A stretch of DNA of 64,000 bases from Alistipes sp. (GCA_023667265.1 JAMPAJ010000001.1:145428-209427), one strand, 5' to 3'. Shown: positions 49,968 through 60,874, counted from the first letter of the stretch. Notes: generated by a model not told the origin, from the letters alone. A program made the numbers and translations.

Positions 49968-51119
49968 ATGGGAAGCGTGATCTCCGCACTTGCCATAGCC
50001 TTTCTGCTCTATATATTTACCTTTTTCATGGACGGCGATATCGGAATAGTCCTGATCTCATTTATGGTCATAGCGCCGCTGGTCTCATTGGCATTCGGGC
50101 TTGGCGGACGGAAGAGAGCGAAGGTTTCTCTTAGCTGCGACGGCTTCGTGAAAAATGGCAGCAGGCTGAAAGTCACCGTAACTGTGGAAAAAAGCGGATT
50201 TTTCCCATTGGGGATGATCGAGCTGCACACCTCGGCGACCGAGAGCCTCTCCCGGGAAAAGGATATTTACAGGCTGACCGTCATAGGACGCGACAGCAGA
50301 AGCTTTACATACGAGCTGGAGGCGAAGATCGGCGGAAACGGAAGAATTGCCGTCACGGACGCCTATTCCTGCGGATTTCTTGGATTCCTTAAATTCCGGC
50401 TCGCTGCGCCGCTGCCACCGGAGATAAGCGTAGGCGTAATACCTGAAATACCTGAAGCGTCAAGTGCTTCCGGGCTTGTTCGTGCGATCGCGGATTCCGT
50501 TTTCACCTCAGACGAGGAGGAAAGCAGCGATACTGCGCTTCTGTTTTCGGCTGCAACAGCTCCGGGGTATGAGCATCGGGAGTATGAGCAGGGCGACCCC
50601 ATAAAGCGGATAAACTGGAAGCTCTCCGTCAAAAAGGACAAGCTTATGGTTCGTCTGGACGAGGCGGTGGCGTCGGTCCAGCCGATAGTCGCCCTCGATC
50701 TGTACAGACAGGACGCGGCGTCAGCCGAAGTCCTTGCAAATGAGGAGCGGATAATTTGCTCGGCATTTGCGCTGGTCTCGCTCCTGGTGAAGCAGGGAAT
50801 AGCCTGTACCTTCATTTATTTCGGCTCGGACGGCGAGACAGCATCGGAAATTGTGGAGACCCCTGACCAGACAGAGCAGCTTCTGCTGAAAGTGGTTGCC
50901 GCAAGGGTAGTGCCGGAGCGTCGCATAAAGCTTTCCGACACCTCTGCCTGCGCCTGTGTTATAGCGTCAACTGACCTTGGCGCAGAGCTTGCGGATATTG
51001 CGGCTGCCTTTGAGGACAAGGACTGCGTAAGCCTGATAGGAAAATCAGCGGATGCTGAAAACAGGACCGACCTCCCGATGTGGTATCTGGACGGCGACAA
51101 TAATTTCAAGCAGGTATAA
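49968..51119 (+). CDS. DUF58 domain protein
   Basis: The 383-residue product has two N-terminal membrane helices (about 2-20 and 22-42) and the DUF58 domain with REYEQGDPIKRINWKLSVK, the signature of the family, then a vWA-like fold (VALDLYRQDAAS). DUF58 proteins occur between a MoxR ATPase and a transglutaminase, as here, and are thought to work with them at the membrane. The start lies after GGGAAGCTGAT. The next gene begins four bases after its stop. Confidence 0.93.
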   Translation: MGSVISALAIAFLLYIFTFFMDGDIGIVLISFMVIAPLVSLAFGLGGRKRAKVSLSCDGFVKNGSRLKVTVTVEKSGFFPLGMIELHTSATESLSREKDIYRLTVIGRDSRSFTYELEAKIGGNGRIAVTDAYSCGFLGFLKFRLAAPLPPEISVGVIPEIPEASSASGLVRAIADSVFTSDEEESSDTALLFSAATAPGYEHREYEQGDPIKRINWKLSVKKDKLMVRLDEAVASVQPIVALDLYRQDAASAEVLANEERIICSAFALVSLLVKQGIACTFIYFGSDGETASEIVETPDQTEQLLLKVVAARVVPERRIKLSDTSACACVIASTDLGAELADIAAAFEDKDCVSLIGKSADAENRTDLPMWYLDGDNNFKQV

Positions 51120-51123
51120 GAGT

Positions 51124-53373
51124 ATGCTGAAAAATAACTCAAAACTCATCGGAACATTTGCCGACCCCGTGCTCATATATGCCTCCCTTGCCATGATGTC
51201 CGTCATGTACAACTACAAGAGCAGTCTTGCACTGATCTACGGCATTGCGGCATATGTGTCCGGCTGGCTGCTGTTCCGGCTTTTCAACTATATAAACAAG
51301 CATCATTTTATCGGCTTTTTTGCATATATAATTTTATTTGCGGCGGATATACAGGGTGCGCGGCTCGCCATAGAAAAGGGCGGCGAAAACTATCCTCTGC
51401 CCTGGGGCGTATGGTTTCTGACGCCGCAGAACGCCATGGACTATAACGGCTGGTACGCATTCTCGGTATTTCTGCTGTTCCAGGTTTTCCTGATGTCGGT
51501 GATATATTACTTCACATACGTCCGGTACAGGATGTTCATGAATTTTCTCATTCTGATGATCCCTTTTACCATATACGATAAGGAAGCCGACGATATGAAA
51601 ATCGGCTTTATAATTCCGCTTGTGGTGGGATTTATCCTGATGATGATGAATTTCCGGCAGCTCAGGGATACTGACAGGGTGCAGGTGGTGCACAAGCCGG
51701 CTGCGTGGCTTTCGGCAGGCGTTTTCACGGCGATTTTTGCCGTGGCGGCTACGATCATACCGAAGCCGGAGATAACCGCTGACCGTACCGTAATTGATAA
51801 CCTTATCAATGCGGACGCCCTGACGGACAGATTTATGTCTATGATAAGCGTTTTCCGGAGCGATTCGGAGGGCGAGCAGTTCAGGGGACAGACAAGCGAA
51901 GTTACCATGTATTACGTTGTTTCCCCGGAGCCTATGCGTCTCAAGACCGCAGCCTTTACAAGCTACGATTTTGAGCATGACGCATGGAGCGCAGGAGAAA
52001 CCGATTCAAGCTATAAGATCAAGAGGGATGTGCCCTTTGACCTATACAATGGCGGCGGACTTACGGAAGCTGTCCGGCTTGCGGCAGAGCTTGACAGTGA
52101 GTTTGCCGCGGAATACGGTCTTGAGTCCCTTGTACGGACGGAGCTTTATTATCCGAAGCGTCAGAGTGTGCAGATATACTCGGCTGTAGGCGGAAGTGAT
52201 TCGGTTCCGGTGCCCCAGGGTGCGGAGCGGCTGTCGCTTACCTCCTATGGCAGCGAGCTTGGACTTTCCGGCTCTGGAACAGTGTTCACCCATGAGGGTG
52301 AATTCGGCAGAAATGAGAATTTCTCATTCATGTATACTCCGGATGAATTTTTCTCTCATCGGGAGAACAGAGCTGCGGCGGAGCTGCTCGCCGGAATTGA
52401 AAACTACGGCGATATGCTTGACGACGCATTGATCTCGCTGCGGCTTTACAGCTACGAGTATACCGACGAGGAAAATGAAAAGGAACTTAACTATTCCATT
52501 GAAACGCTGGAGTACATGGACAAGTATTACGGCGATGATTGGGAATCGCTCCTGGATTACGGCGGAAGCGAGAGAATAAAGGCTCTTGCGGAGGAAGTAA
52601 CTGCCGGGCTTGAAAGCGAATATGACAAGGCTAAGGCGCTGGAACGGTACTTTCTGGACAGCGGTTACACCTACGATCTCTCCTACCGGAAGGAAAAGGG
52701 AGACAATGCTGAGGATTTCCTGTTCGATTCCAGAACAGGCGTGTGCTACGAGTACGCAACAGCCATGACGCTTATGGCGCGTTCCATCGGCATCCCGGCG
52801 CGATACTGCGAGGGCTTCAATATGCAGACTCCTGCTCAGAACGGAGAGCCCGGCAGATATATCGTCACGACTATGGACGCCCACGGCTTCCCGGAGCTGT
52901 ACATAAAAGGCTACGGCTGGCTGAGCTTCGAGCCGACTATGTCGTTTGACACAGGTCAGCAGCAGAAAAGCACTGTTGCAGGAACGCTGACGAAAATCGG
53001 TATAGGAGCGCTTGTGATCTCTGTTCTTATGCTGATAATCATTTTCCTGATGCCGAAGCTCTCGCACAGGATTTTCCTGATACGGAGCGGCAGGTGGAGT
53101 GCGGATAAAGCTTCGGAGCAGGTGATGAAGCGCCTTTGCAGACTTTGCGGCATAGGCGCGGTATACACAGCCGGAGAGGCGGCGGATGAGATCTACAGGA
53201 TGTCCGGCGCCGACATAACTAACACCGCTAAGCTTTTTGAACGTCATGTATACGGCGGAGAAAAGCTTGATGCAAATCATAAATCAGAGTTGATAAAGGA
53301 GTATATCTCCGCTTATGAGGCTATTAAGGAGGCTAAAAGGACAAGGAAGAAACGCCGCAGAAAGCGAGCTTAA
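51124..53373 (+). CDS. Transglutaminase-like membrane protein
   Basis: The 749-residue product has about six N-terminal membrane helices (to about residue 220), a large extracellular region with the transglutaminase core (about 505-625) and a C-terminal helix (about 630-660) before a basic cytoplasmic tail. The catalytic Cys is in SRTGVCYEYATAMTLMARS, the His in DAHGFPELYIKGYGW and the third residue is Glu in SFEPT. Such proteins act as peptidases or cross-linkers on the cell surface. Start ATG 51124 gives MLKNNSKLIG; the frame to 51052 lies in the DUF58 gene. Confidence 0.9.
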   Translation: MLKNNSKLIGTFADPVLIYASLAMMSVMYNYKSSLALIYGIAAYVSGWLLFRLFNYINKHHFIGFFAYIILFAADIQGARLAIEKGGENYPLPWGVWFLTPQNAMDYNGWYAFSVFLLFQVFLMSVIYYFTYVRYRMFMNFLILMIPFTIYDKEADDMKIGFIIPLVVGFILMMMNFRQLRDTDRVQVVHKPAAWLSAGVFTAIFAVAATIIPKPEITADRTVIDNLINADALTDRFMSMISVFRSDSEGEQFRGQTSEVTMYYVVSPEPMRLKTAAFTSYDFEHDAWSAGETDSSYKIKRDVPFDLYNGGGLTEAVRLAAELDSEFAAEYGLESLVRTELYYPKRQSVQIYSAVGGSDSVPVPQGAERLSLTSYGSELGLSGSGTVFTHEGEFGRNENFSFMYTPDEFFSHRENRAAAELLAGIENYGDMLDDALISLRLYSYEYTDEENEKELNYSIETLEYMDKYYGDDWESLLDYGGSERIKALAEEVTAGLESEYDKAKALERYFLDSGYTYDLSYRKEKGDNAEDFLFDSRTGVCYEYATAMTLMARSIGIPARYCEGFNMQTPAQNGEPGRYIVTTMDAHGFPELYIKGYGWLSFEPTMSFDTGQQQKSTVAGTLTKIGIGALVISVLMLIIIFLMPKLSHRIFLIRSGRWSADKASEQVMKRLCRLCGIGAVYTAGEAADEIYRMSGADITNTAKLFERHVYGGEKLDANHKSELIKEYISAYEAIKEAKRTRKKRRRKRA

Positions 53374-53391
53374 AACAGGAGGCTGATACCG

Positions 53392-54609
53392 ATGCAGCAC
53401 AAAAAAATCATAGGAATATTAACATCGGCGGCAGCGGCAGTATGCTGCGTTCTGCCGAACACATCAATTGTAAAGGAGGAAACAAAAGCTGTTTCCGCTT
53501 CGGAGACGGTTTCGATATACGACGAATATCTGGACTGGAGCCAGATGGACAGCCGCTGGGGTGCAACTCCCATGGGCGGTACTACAATAAGAAGCTCCGG
53601 ATGCCTTATCACATCGCTGGCTATTATGGCGGTTCATTCCGATTCTATCGACAGCACGGCAATGGCGAATATGGGCATAACGGATATTGAGCAGTTCAAC
53701 CCCGGAGTCCTGGCAGACGCCTATACGTCCGTAGGAGGATTTTCCTACGGCGGCGCGATCTCAAGCTGGGGAACGATAAACACCCTCGTTCCGCAGATAC
53801 AGTTCGGCAAGGACGATTATTTCGTAAGCACGGAGAAAACCGCTGTTGCCCAGGAGCTAAAAAGCAAAATGGACGAGGGCTGGCACATTATCGCAAGAGT
53901 CAATAACGGCGGTTACCACTGGGTATACATAACCGGCGTGGGCGACGACGGAAGTATTACCATGTGCGATCCGGCAATGGACACACATGACCTTTACGAG
54001 GGATATTCCGGAGGCTTGCAGGGAGAATACTGGCAGCTAAAGGGAAAAAATCCGGTCAGCGTAATACCTGAAGCCGTTAAACAGCCTGTTACCACGACCA
54101 CAACAACGACGACAACTTCTCCGACAGTCACGACTGTACAGGAGTCAGCGCCAATGCTCGACAAGTCGGAGGCAGGCGAGTATTACGTCGCGGCGGCAGA
54201 TATTGCGGCTGTAATGTCTGAGCGCGGCGCAGGAGCTGTGCAGACTGCGCTGAAAAGCGGAAACGTTATAAACATCGCAGGCACTATAGACGGCTTCGGC
54301 AAGGTCATATCCGCGGACTTTGACGGCTGGATCGATATGAGGCTTCTCGCCCCGACTAATAATGAGAAAAAAGCTTTGGGCGATATTAACGGAGACGGTA
54401 CTGTGGACAAGTACGACCTTGCCCTGATAAGCGCGTATCTCCGGCAGTCAGAGGAGCTTCCCGACGGTGTTTCCACCCTTTGCAGCAGCGAGCTGGAAGC
54501 GGCTGATATAAGCAGCGACGGAAAGGTAAGCGGCGACGACCTGGCGCTTTATCTGAAAATAATACAGATATCACAGGAGGATGAAGCCTTATGGAATGGA
54601 CTGAAGTAA
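53392..54609 (+). CDS. Dockerin-bearing C39-like cysteine protease
   Basis: This secreted 405-residue protein has a signal peptide (about 1-28) and a C39-like papain fold (about 45-215): Cys71 in RSSGCLITSLA, His176 in GGYHWVYITG and Asp193 in MCDPAMDTH. A Thr-rich linker (about 230-245) follows, then an uncharacterised region and a C-terminal dockerin with two canonical loops (GDINGDGTVDKYDLALIS and ADISSDGKVSGDDLALYL). AGGAGGCTGATACCG precedes ATG. It is co-transcribed with the MoxR, DUF58 and transglutaminase genes and overlaps prmA by 19 bases. The substrate is unknown. Confidence 0.88.
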   Translation: MQHKKIIGILTSAAAAVCCVLPNTSIVKEETKAVSASETVSIYDEYLDWSQMDSRWGATPMGGTTIRSSGCLITSLAIMAVHSDSIDSTAMANMGITDIEQFNPGVLADAYTSVGGFSYGGAISSWGTINTLVPQIQFGKDDYFVSTEKTAVAQELKSKMDEGWHIIARVNNGGYHWVYITGVGDDGSITMCDPAMDTHDLYEGYSGGLQGEYWQLKGKNPVSVIPEAVKQPVTTTTTTTTTSPTVTTVQESAPMLDKSEAGEYYVAAADIAAVMSERGAGAVQTALKSGNVINIAGTIDGFGKVISADFDGWIDMRLLAPTNNEKKALGDINGDGTVDKYDLALISAYLRQSEELPDGVSTLCSSELEAADISSDGKVSGDDLALYLKIIQISQEDEALWNGLK

Positions 54610-55553
54610 ATATTTACACCTCGTCGGAGGGCATAGAGCTGCTCTGTGCACGGCTGACGGACATAGGAATAAAGGGCTTTGTTATCAAGGACGCGGCGGA
54701 TTTCAACGAGTTCCTTGAAAACAAGAACGGTCAGTGGGATTACATCGACCAGGATCTTATGGGACTTGCGGACTGCGAGACCTGCGTGACCGTATATCTG
54801 CCAGGAAACGAACAGGGCTCGGATATGCTGTTGTCTGTCCGCTCTATGCTGGCGGATATGAAGCGAGCCGATACACAGGGCGTTTACGGCAGGCTTGAAG
54901 CTGAGCTTTCAAGTATACGCGAGGAGGACTGGGCGAATAACTGGAAACAGTATTTCAAGCCATTCAAGGTCGGCGAGCGGCTGATCGTCAAGCCGTCCTG
55001 GGAGGACTGCGAGGACGACGGCAGAATAATACTGGAAATAGACCCGGCTTCCAGCTTCGGCACAGGTCAGCATCACACGACCCGGCTTTGTCTGGAGATG
55101 ATCGAGAAAAATATCCGGGAGGGCGATTCCGTTCTGGATATGGGCTGCGGAAGCGGAATACTTTCGATCGCGGCGCTTCTTCTCGGAGCGGAGCGGGCTG
55201 TGGCGGTCGATATCGAGGAAAACGCCGCGGCTACGGCAAGAGAGAACGCGGAGAAGAATCATCTTCCGGCAGAAAAGTACGAGGTACACTTCGGAAATAT
55301 TCTTGCAGACGAGCCGCTGGCAGACAAGATCGACGGCAAGTACGATATGATCGCTGCAAATATAGTTGCGGATGTGCTTATCGCGATGAAGGATTTCTTT
55401 GTACGTTACCTGAAAAAAGGCGGAGTTCTGCTGATCTCCGGCATTATCGAGGAGCGTATGGACGAGGTTCTGGAGGCTGTAAAGGGCGCAGGTCTTACAT
55501 TATGCGAGGTCGGCGTCAGAGAGGGCTGGGCTGCGGCTCGGTTCACAATATAA
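54591..55553 (+). CDS. prmA: Ribosomal protein L11 methyltransferase
   Basis: PrmA trimethylates lysines and the N-terminus of L11 with SAM. The 320 residues include the N-terminal L11-recognition domain and the SAM motif VLDMGCGSGILSIAAL, with FGTGQHHTTRLCLE before it and MIAANIVADVL after it. The start overlaps the dockerin protease gene, whose tail carries the AGGAGG ribosome binding site. Confidence 0.96.
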   Translation: MEWTEVNIYTSSEGIELLCARLTDIGIKGFVIKDAADFNEFLENKNGQWDYIDQDLMGLADCETCVTVYLPGNEQGSDMLLSVRSMLADMKRADTQGVYGRLEAELSSIREEDWANNWKQYFKPFKVGERLIVKPSWEDCEDDGRIILEIDPASSFGTGQHHTTRLCLEMIEKNIREGDSVLDMGCGSGILSIAALLLGAERAVAVDIEENAAATARENAEKNHLPAEKYEVHFGNILADEPLADKIDGKYDMIAANIVADVLIAMKDFFVRYLKKGGVLLISGIIEERMDEVLEAVKGAGLTLCEVGVREGWAAARFTI

Positions 55554-55591
55554 ATCAATAATAAAAAAATCATATAAGGAGAATGATACAA

Positions 55592-56788
55592 GTGGCACTT
55601 TTTAAGAAAAAGGACAAGGCTGAAAAGGCTGTTGAAGAAACAACAAAGGAATTTGACTACAAAACCGAAATACTCAACGTAATGAACGAGAAGCTCAAGG
55701 GAAACCTTTACGACGGCTGCATCATCATGCCCAGAGGCTTTACGATCGACGTGCGTATCGGCAGACATGACGAGAAGGATGACGTAAAGCTTCTCCAGGC
55801 TGTATTTGTCGTTGAGCATGACGATTTCGACGAGCCTATAATCGACCCCGTTGACGCACAGGGAAAAACTTACGAAGAGGCTGCAAAAATGGCGGTGGAT
55901 ATCTTCTACGCAGGTCTCTGGCACACTCTTGACCAGTCTATCTACAAGAAGAGCCCGATACCGGTCACTGTAAATTATCTGGATCAGCACTATGAGTTTG
56001 ATATGTACGCACAGTCCATCGTCCGCATAGGACCTACGGAGGGCAAGCAGCCCACAATGCTGCTCAAGTTCATTCAGAACGAGATCCCGAAGTACCTCGG
56101 CTCAAAGAAGTACTACTGGTTCAGAATTTACCTTGCAAAGCACAAGGATCGCGAGATCATCGAGGTTCGTGTAAACGGCTCGGTATGCAGCGACCTGCAC
56201 AAGTTCTTCAAGCCCTATCTGGATTCATGGGACGCTTCCAAGAATTTCATCTGCGAGAAGCAGCACGGAATTTTTGTACAGCGCGCCGACGACCAGTGTC
56301 CCTTCAAGAAGGCTGACGTTATGGAGGCTGCAAGATATGTCATCGACAAAATGGCAGATATGAAGACAAAGGCTGAATACGAGGCTATGGCTAAGGAGCT
56401 TGCCGAAAGAACAGGAAATGCCGATATGGCGGCAGAGGTAAGAATTTTCGTTCCGGAGATCTTTGCAAAGATGACTCTGGGCTACAACGAGGGCGACAGC
56501 CTCTTCCTCCTGGACGGCGACAACAAGATCGAGTTCAGAAAGACTCAGCTCCGTTCATATTTCTATATCCAGCAGGCTGTTCTTGAATATCTCGGAAAGA
56601 GACCTCCTCAGGAGAAGGTTCAGTCTATCGTATACAAGAGCGTTGCCTTTGCGGAAATGAGAAATCTTATGGTAAAGATGAAGCAGCAGACAGAGGGTCA
56701 GGAGGATGCACAGAATATACAGCCCAAGGATCTCTTCGTTCCCGGAACTGCATATAAGATAAACAGCGAGAATTACAAGGCTTGGTAA
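55592..56788 (+). CDS. Conserved cytoplasmic protein, function unknown
   Basis: The 398-residue product has no signal or membrane helix. It mixes strands and helices (IIMPRGFTIDVRIGRHDEKDD, IDPVDAQGKTYEEAAKMAVD, YRHNDSA-like turns absent) and has a conserved-looking AEVRIFVPEIFAKMTLGYN. I choose GTG 55592, ten bases after AAGGAG; ATG 55583 is too close to it. It is followed by the rplU promoter. Function not recognised. Confidence 0.7.
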   Translation: MALFKKKDKAEKAVEETTKEFDYKTEILNVMNEKLKGNLYDGCIIMPRGFTIDVRIGRHDEKDDVKLLQAVFVVEHDDFDEPIIDPVDAQGKTYEEAAKMAVDIFYAGLWHTLDQSIYKKSPIPVTVNYLDQHYEFDMYAQSIVRIGPTEGKQPTMLLKFIQNEIPKYLGSKKYYWFRIYLAKHKDREIIEVRVNGSVCSDLHKFFKPYLDSWDASKNFICEKQHGIFVQRADDQCPFKKADVMEAARYVIDKMADMKTKAEYEAMAKELAERTGNADMAAEVRIFVPEIFAKMTLGYNEGDSLFLLDGDNKIEFRKTQLRSYFYIQQAVLEYLGKRPPQEKVQSIVYKSVAFAEMRNLMVKMKQQTEGQEDAQNIQPKDLFVPGTAYKINSENYKAW

Positions 56789-56818
56789 GCGGAATCGCGA
56801 AAATTTTTTAAAAAAGCC

Positions 56819-56847
56819 TTGACATTCAGGCTGGAATATGGTAAAAT
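56819..56847 (+). promoter_or_regulatory. Promoter of rplU-prp-rpmA
   Basis: TTGACA, 17 bases, TAAAAT. Confidence 0.85.
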
Positions 56848-56925
56848 ATTATTGCCGCTTGTGAGCAGGTCTTCAAGTACAGTGTACGCCTGCTGCAGCG
56901 AGTTTCAGAAAAAGGCAGGTGCCAA
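56848..56925 (+). ncRNA. Ribosomal protein L21 leader
   Basis: The leader upstream of rplU contains paired segments GAGCAGGTCTTC...GTACGCCTGCTGC and a GGCAGGTGCC element at the ribosome binding site, as in L21 leaders, which are bound by L21 and reduce its own synthesis. The family assignment rests on position and overall layout. Confidence 0.6.
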
Positions 56926-56927
56926 AA

Positions 56928-57239
56928 ATGTACGCAGTTATTGAAACCGGCGGAAAGCAGTATCAGGTCAAGGAGGGTGACGTTATCTTCATCGAAAAGC
57001 TCGCAGTTGAGGCAGAGGATAAGGTTACTTTTGACAAGGTCGTTGCACTGGGCGCAGAGGACGGACTTAAGGTCGGCGCACCCTATGTTGACGGCGCTAA
57101 CGTTTCTGCTACCGTTGTAAAGAACGGCAAGTCCAAGAAGATCACAGTTTTCACTTACAAGCCTAAGAAGGGCGAGAAGAGAAAGATGGGTCACAGACAG
57201 CCTTACACACAGGTTAAGATCGAAGCTATCAACGCTTGA
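56928..57239 (+). CDS. rplU: 50S ribosomal protein L21
   Basis: The 103 residues begin [19 protein letters not shown], the L21 signature, and end [16 protein letters not shown]. Start ATG 56928; the in-frame GTG at 56919 is in the leader. It is followed after three bases by prp and then rpmA, the usual Firmicutes order. Confidence 0.98.
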   Translation: MYAVIETGGKQYQVKEGDVIFIEKLAVEAEDKVTFDKVVALGAEDGLKVGAPYVDGANVSATVVKNGKSKKITVFTYKPKKGEKRKMGHRQPYTQVKIEAINA

Positions 57240-57242
57240 TCT

Positions 57243-57560
57243 ATGATTAAGGCAGACTTTTATCAATCAGATGGAAAATACAGAGAATTTACCATAAGCG
57301 GTCATGCAGGGTATGCAGAGTCGGGGAAGGATGTGGTTTGCGCCGCAGTTTCCTCCGCAGTTCAGCTGACTGTGAATGTGCTCGACGCTCTTGGATGCAG
57401 CCCGGAAGCATCGGCTGAGGATAACCTCATACGGTGCGTAACGGACGGCGGCGGCAGCTCGTCTGCCGTCATTATGACGCTGATGAGCCACCTGAAGGCA
57501 ATTCTTCTGGAGTTTCCGCAAACAATTAAAATCACTATTCGGAGGTGTAAGTATGTTTAA
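57243..57560 (+). CDS. prp: Ribosomal-processing cysteine protease Prp
   Basis: Prp removes the N-terminal extension of L27. The 105 residues have the catalytic His in [15 protein letters not shown] and the catalytic Cys in the same segment ([10 protein letters not shown]). It lies between rplU and rpmA. The L27 encoded next carries the matching cleavage motif, which supports the function. Its end overlaps rpmA by eight bases. Confidence 0.95.
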   Translation: MIKADFYQSDGKYREFTISGHAGYAESGKDVVCAAVSSAVQLTVNVLDALGCSPEASAEDNLIRCVTDGGGSSSAVIMTLMSHLKAILLEFPQTIKITIRRCKYV

Positions 57561-57834
57561 GATCAGTATGCAGTTCTTCGCTCATAAGAAGGGTGTTGGT
57601 TCTACAAAGAACGGCCGTGATTCCGAGTCCAAGAGACTGGGCGTAAAGCGTGCCGACGGACAGTTCGTTAAGGCTGGAAATATCCTGGTTCGCCAGAGAG
57701 GTACACATATCCATCCCGGCGTTGGTGTAGGCATCGGTTCTGACGATACTATTTTCGCAACAGTAAGCGGAAAGGTAAAGTTTGAGCGTTTCGGTAAGGA
57801 TCGCAAGAAGGTTTCTGTTTACGCAGAGCAGTAA
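57553..57834 (+). CDS. rpmA: 50S ribosomal protein L27 with Prp-cleaved extension
   Basis: The 93 residues start [21 protein letters not shown]. The MQFF-AHKKG part matches the Prp cleavage motif in Firmicutes L27, so nine residues are removed in the mature protein. The rest is a normal L27 ([17 protein letters not shown]). CGGAGGTGTAAGT precedes ATG. Confidence 0.98.
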   Translation: MFKISMQFFAHKKGVGSTKNGRDSESKRLGVKRADGQFVKAGNILVRQRGTHIHPGVGVGIGSDDTIFATVSGKVKFERFGKDRKKVSVYAEQ

Positions 57835-57852
57835 TCGGTCTCTGACAATGTC

Positions 57853-59210
<1,358 letters not shown>

Positions 59211-59212
<2 letters not shown>

Positions 59213-59365
59213 ACCTCCTCGGAAACTAACGCACACCGTATGTCAAATCTTTTGTCATATGGCTGCGTTGTTCTCCTCACCGGGCGACAGCCCGCTTTCG
59301 TCGTCCGCCTTACCATATGACAAAATTTACTGTCATACGGCGCACTTTAGTTTCCGAGGAGGTCT
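59211..59365. repeat. Long palindromic element between obg and mrnC
   Basis: AGACCTCCTCGGAAACT at 59211-59227 and its exact complement at 59349-59365 are the outer arms. Further inward CCGTATGTCAA...TTTTGTCATATGG pairs with CCATATGACAAAA...TGTCATACGG, so nearly 50 bp can pair with few mismatches. The left end includes part of the obg stop codon; the right arm holds the GAGGAGG ribosome binding site of mrnC. Confidence 0.85.
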
Positions 59366-59371
59366 ATTAGT

Positions 59372-59785
59372 ATGAATAGAAAAATTTTAACTGAGCGCGA
59401 TGTCAATATGTACAGTCCTCTGAGTCTTGCTTTTCTCGGAGACAGTGTATATGATACTCTCGTCCGGGAAATGCTTCTGCGGACGGCGAATATGCCTGCG
59501 GCAAAGCTCCATTCCGCAAAGGTGCGCCTTGTGTGCGCAGAATTTCAGTCCGAGGCGTACGGCAGGCTTGAAGAGAGTCTGACGGAAAAAGAGCTGGCGG
59601 TAATGAAGCGCGGAAGAAATGCAACGGGAAATACAGCGCCGAAGCACGCTGATACCGGAGAATACAGAAGAGCGACCGCTGTTGAATGTCTTTTCGGGTA
59701 TCTTTACCTGCTTGGGCAGAACCAGCGTATAGCCGAGATTTTTGATATCGTAATGGAAACGGCTTCGAGTGTGCTTGAAGCGTAA
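59372..59785 (+). CDS. mrnC: Mini-ribonuclease III
   Basis: MrnC is an RNase III-type catalytic domain without the RNA-binding domain that matures 23S rRNA. The 137 residues include PLSLAFLGDSVYDTLVREML and VECLFGYLYLLGQ. The ribosome binding site GAGGAGG is nine bases before ATG and can be sequestered in the palindrome just upstream. Confidence 0.96.
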   Translation: MNRKILTERDVNMYSPLSLAFLGDSVYDTLVREMLLRTANMPAAKLHSAKVRLVCAEFQSEAYGRLEESLTEKELAVMKRGRNATGNTAPKHADTGEYRRATAVECLFGYLYLLGQNQRIAEIFDIVMETASSVLEA

Positions 59786-59802
59786 AGTACGGAGGAAAAG
59801 CT

Positions 59803-59985
59803 ATGGAAAAGGAAATTGAGATCATAGAGACCCGCGGCGGAAATGCGGTAAGCGTATGTGCAGGCTTTGCGATAGGTTTTATTCTGGGCGCAGCTGTCGT
59901 AGCTATCATTGACTATCACGTTGATAGAAAGGATCAGCTGAAAAAGCTCAAGCGCGATACCGACGAAAATTACATTACATCTTGA
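59803..59985 (+). CDS. 60-residue single-pass membrane protein
   Basis: The short product has a helix at about 17-37 (VCAGFAIGFILGAAVVAIID) between acidic and Lys-rich ends. GGAGGAAAAGCT precedes ATG and it lies 17 bases after mrnC and 18 before yebC. It resembles a YtxH-like small membrane protein, but the family is not certain. Confidence 0.7.
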   Translation: MEKEIEIIETRGGNAVSVCAGFAIGFILGAAVVAIIDYHVDRKDQLKKLKRDTDENYITS

Positions 59986-60003
59986 ATAAAGGAGAGCTGA
60001 AAA

Positions 60004-60735
60004 ATGTCAGGTCATTCAAAATGGAATAATATCAAAAGAAAGAAAGAGGCTACCGATGCAGTAAAGGGCAAGATCTTTACTAAGATCGGCAGAGAGATCA
60101 CTGTTGTTGTAAGAGAGGGCGGACCAGACCCCAATAACAACAGCAAGCTTCGCGACCTTATCGCGAAGGCAAAGGCAAATAACGTGCCCAACGATAACAT
60201 CGAGCGCGTTATCAAGAAGGCTGCCGGCGGTGAGGATAAGAACAATTACGAAAATATGGTTTACGAGGGCTACGGTCCGAACGGCGTTGCCGTTATTGTT
60301 GAGTGTCTTACGGACAACAAGAACAGAACTGCCGGAGATGTACGTCATTATTTCGACAAATTCGGCGGAAATCTTGGTACTTCCGGCTGTGTATCGTTCA
60401 TGTTCACCACAAAGGGTATAGTTATCCTTGAGAACACCGGTCTCGATGAGGATAAGGTCATGGAGGATGTGTTCGAGTGCGGCGGCGATGATTTCGACGT
60501 CACAGAGGAGACTGTAGAGATCGAGTGCGCTCCTGAAGCTCTTCACGAGGTAAGAGAAGGACTGGCTGCAAAGGGCTATAACGTGCTTTCTGCGGAGACT
60601 GACAGGATCCCGGCGACCTATACGACGCTGACCGACGAGGAGCATATCAAGAAGATGAATCTGCTTCTGGAGCATCTGGAAGAAAATGATGATGTTCAGA
60701 ATGTTTATCACAACTGGGAGATGTCAGAGGAGTAA
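60004..60735 (+). CDS. yebC: YebC/PmpR family translation or transcription factor
   Basis: The 243 residues begin MSGHSKWNNIKRKKEATDA, the family signature, and include LRDLIAKAKANNVPNDNIERVIKKA and YEGYGPNGVAVIVE. Members have been described as transcription regulators and, more recently, as factors relieving ribosome stalling. AAGGAGAGCTGAAAA precedes ATG. Confidence 0.97.
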   Translation: MSGHSKWNNIKRKKEATDAVKGKIFTKIGREITVVVREGGPDPNNNSKLRDLIAKAKANNVPNDNIERVIKKAAGGEDKNNYENMVYEGYGPNGVAVIVECLTDNKNRTAGDVRHYFDKFGGNLGTSGCVSFMFTTKGIVILENTGLDEDKVMEDVFECGGDDFDVTEETVEIECAPEALHEVREGLAAKGYNVLSAETDRIPATYTTLTDEEHIKKMNLLLEHLEENDDVQNVYHNWEMSEE

Positions 60736-60825
60736 TATTCTGCGGCAGGCGATGTTCAGACCGCCCGCGAAGGCTCTCCGCCATAACCGGGAGACGTCGG
60801 AGGTGTGATCTGTTCAGAATAAGAT

Positions 60826-60856
60826 CAGGCTGCTGCATTTTGCAGCAGCCTGTATT
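60826..60856 (+). terminator. Terminator after yebC
   Basis: CAGGCTGCTGCA-ttt-TGCAGCAGCCTG, a perfect 12-bp stem, though the following T-run is weak. Confidence 0.8.
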
Positions 60857-60874
60857 TGTAGGTGGTGTTGTTAG

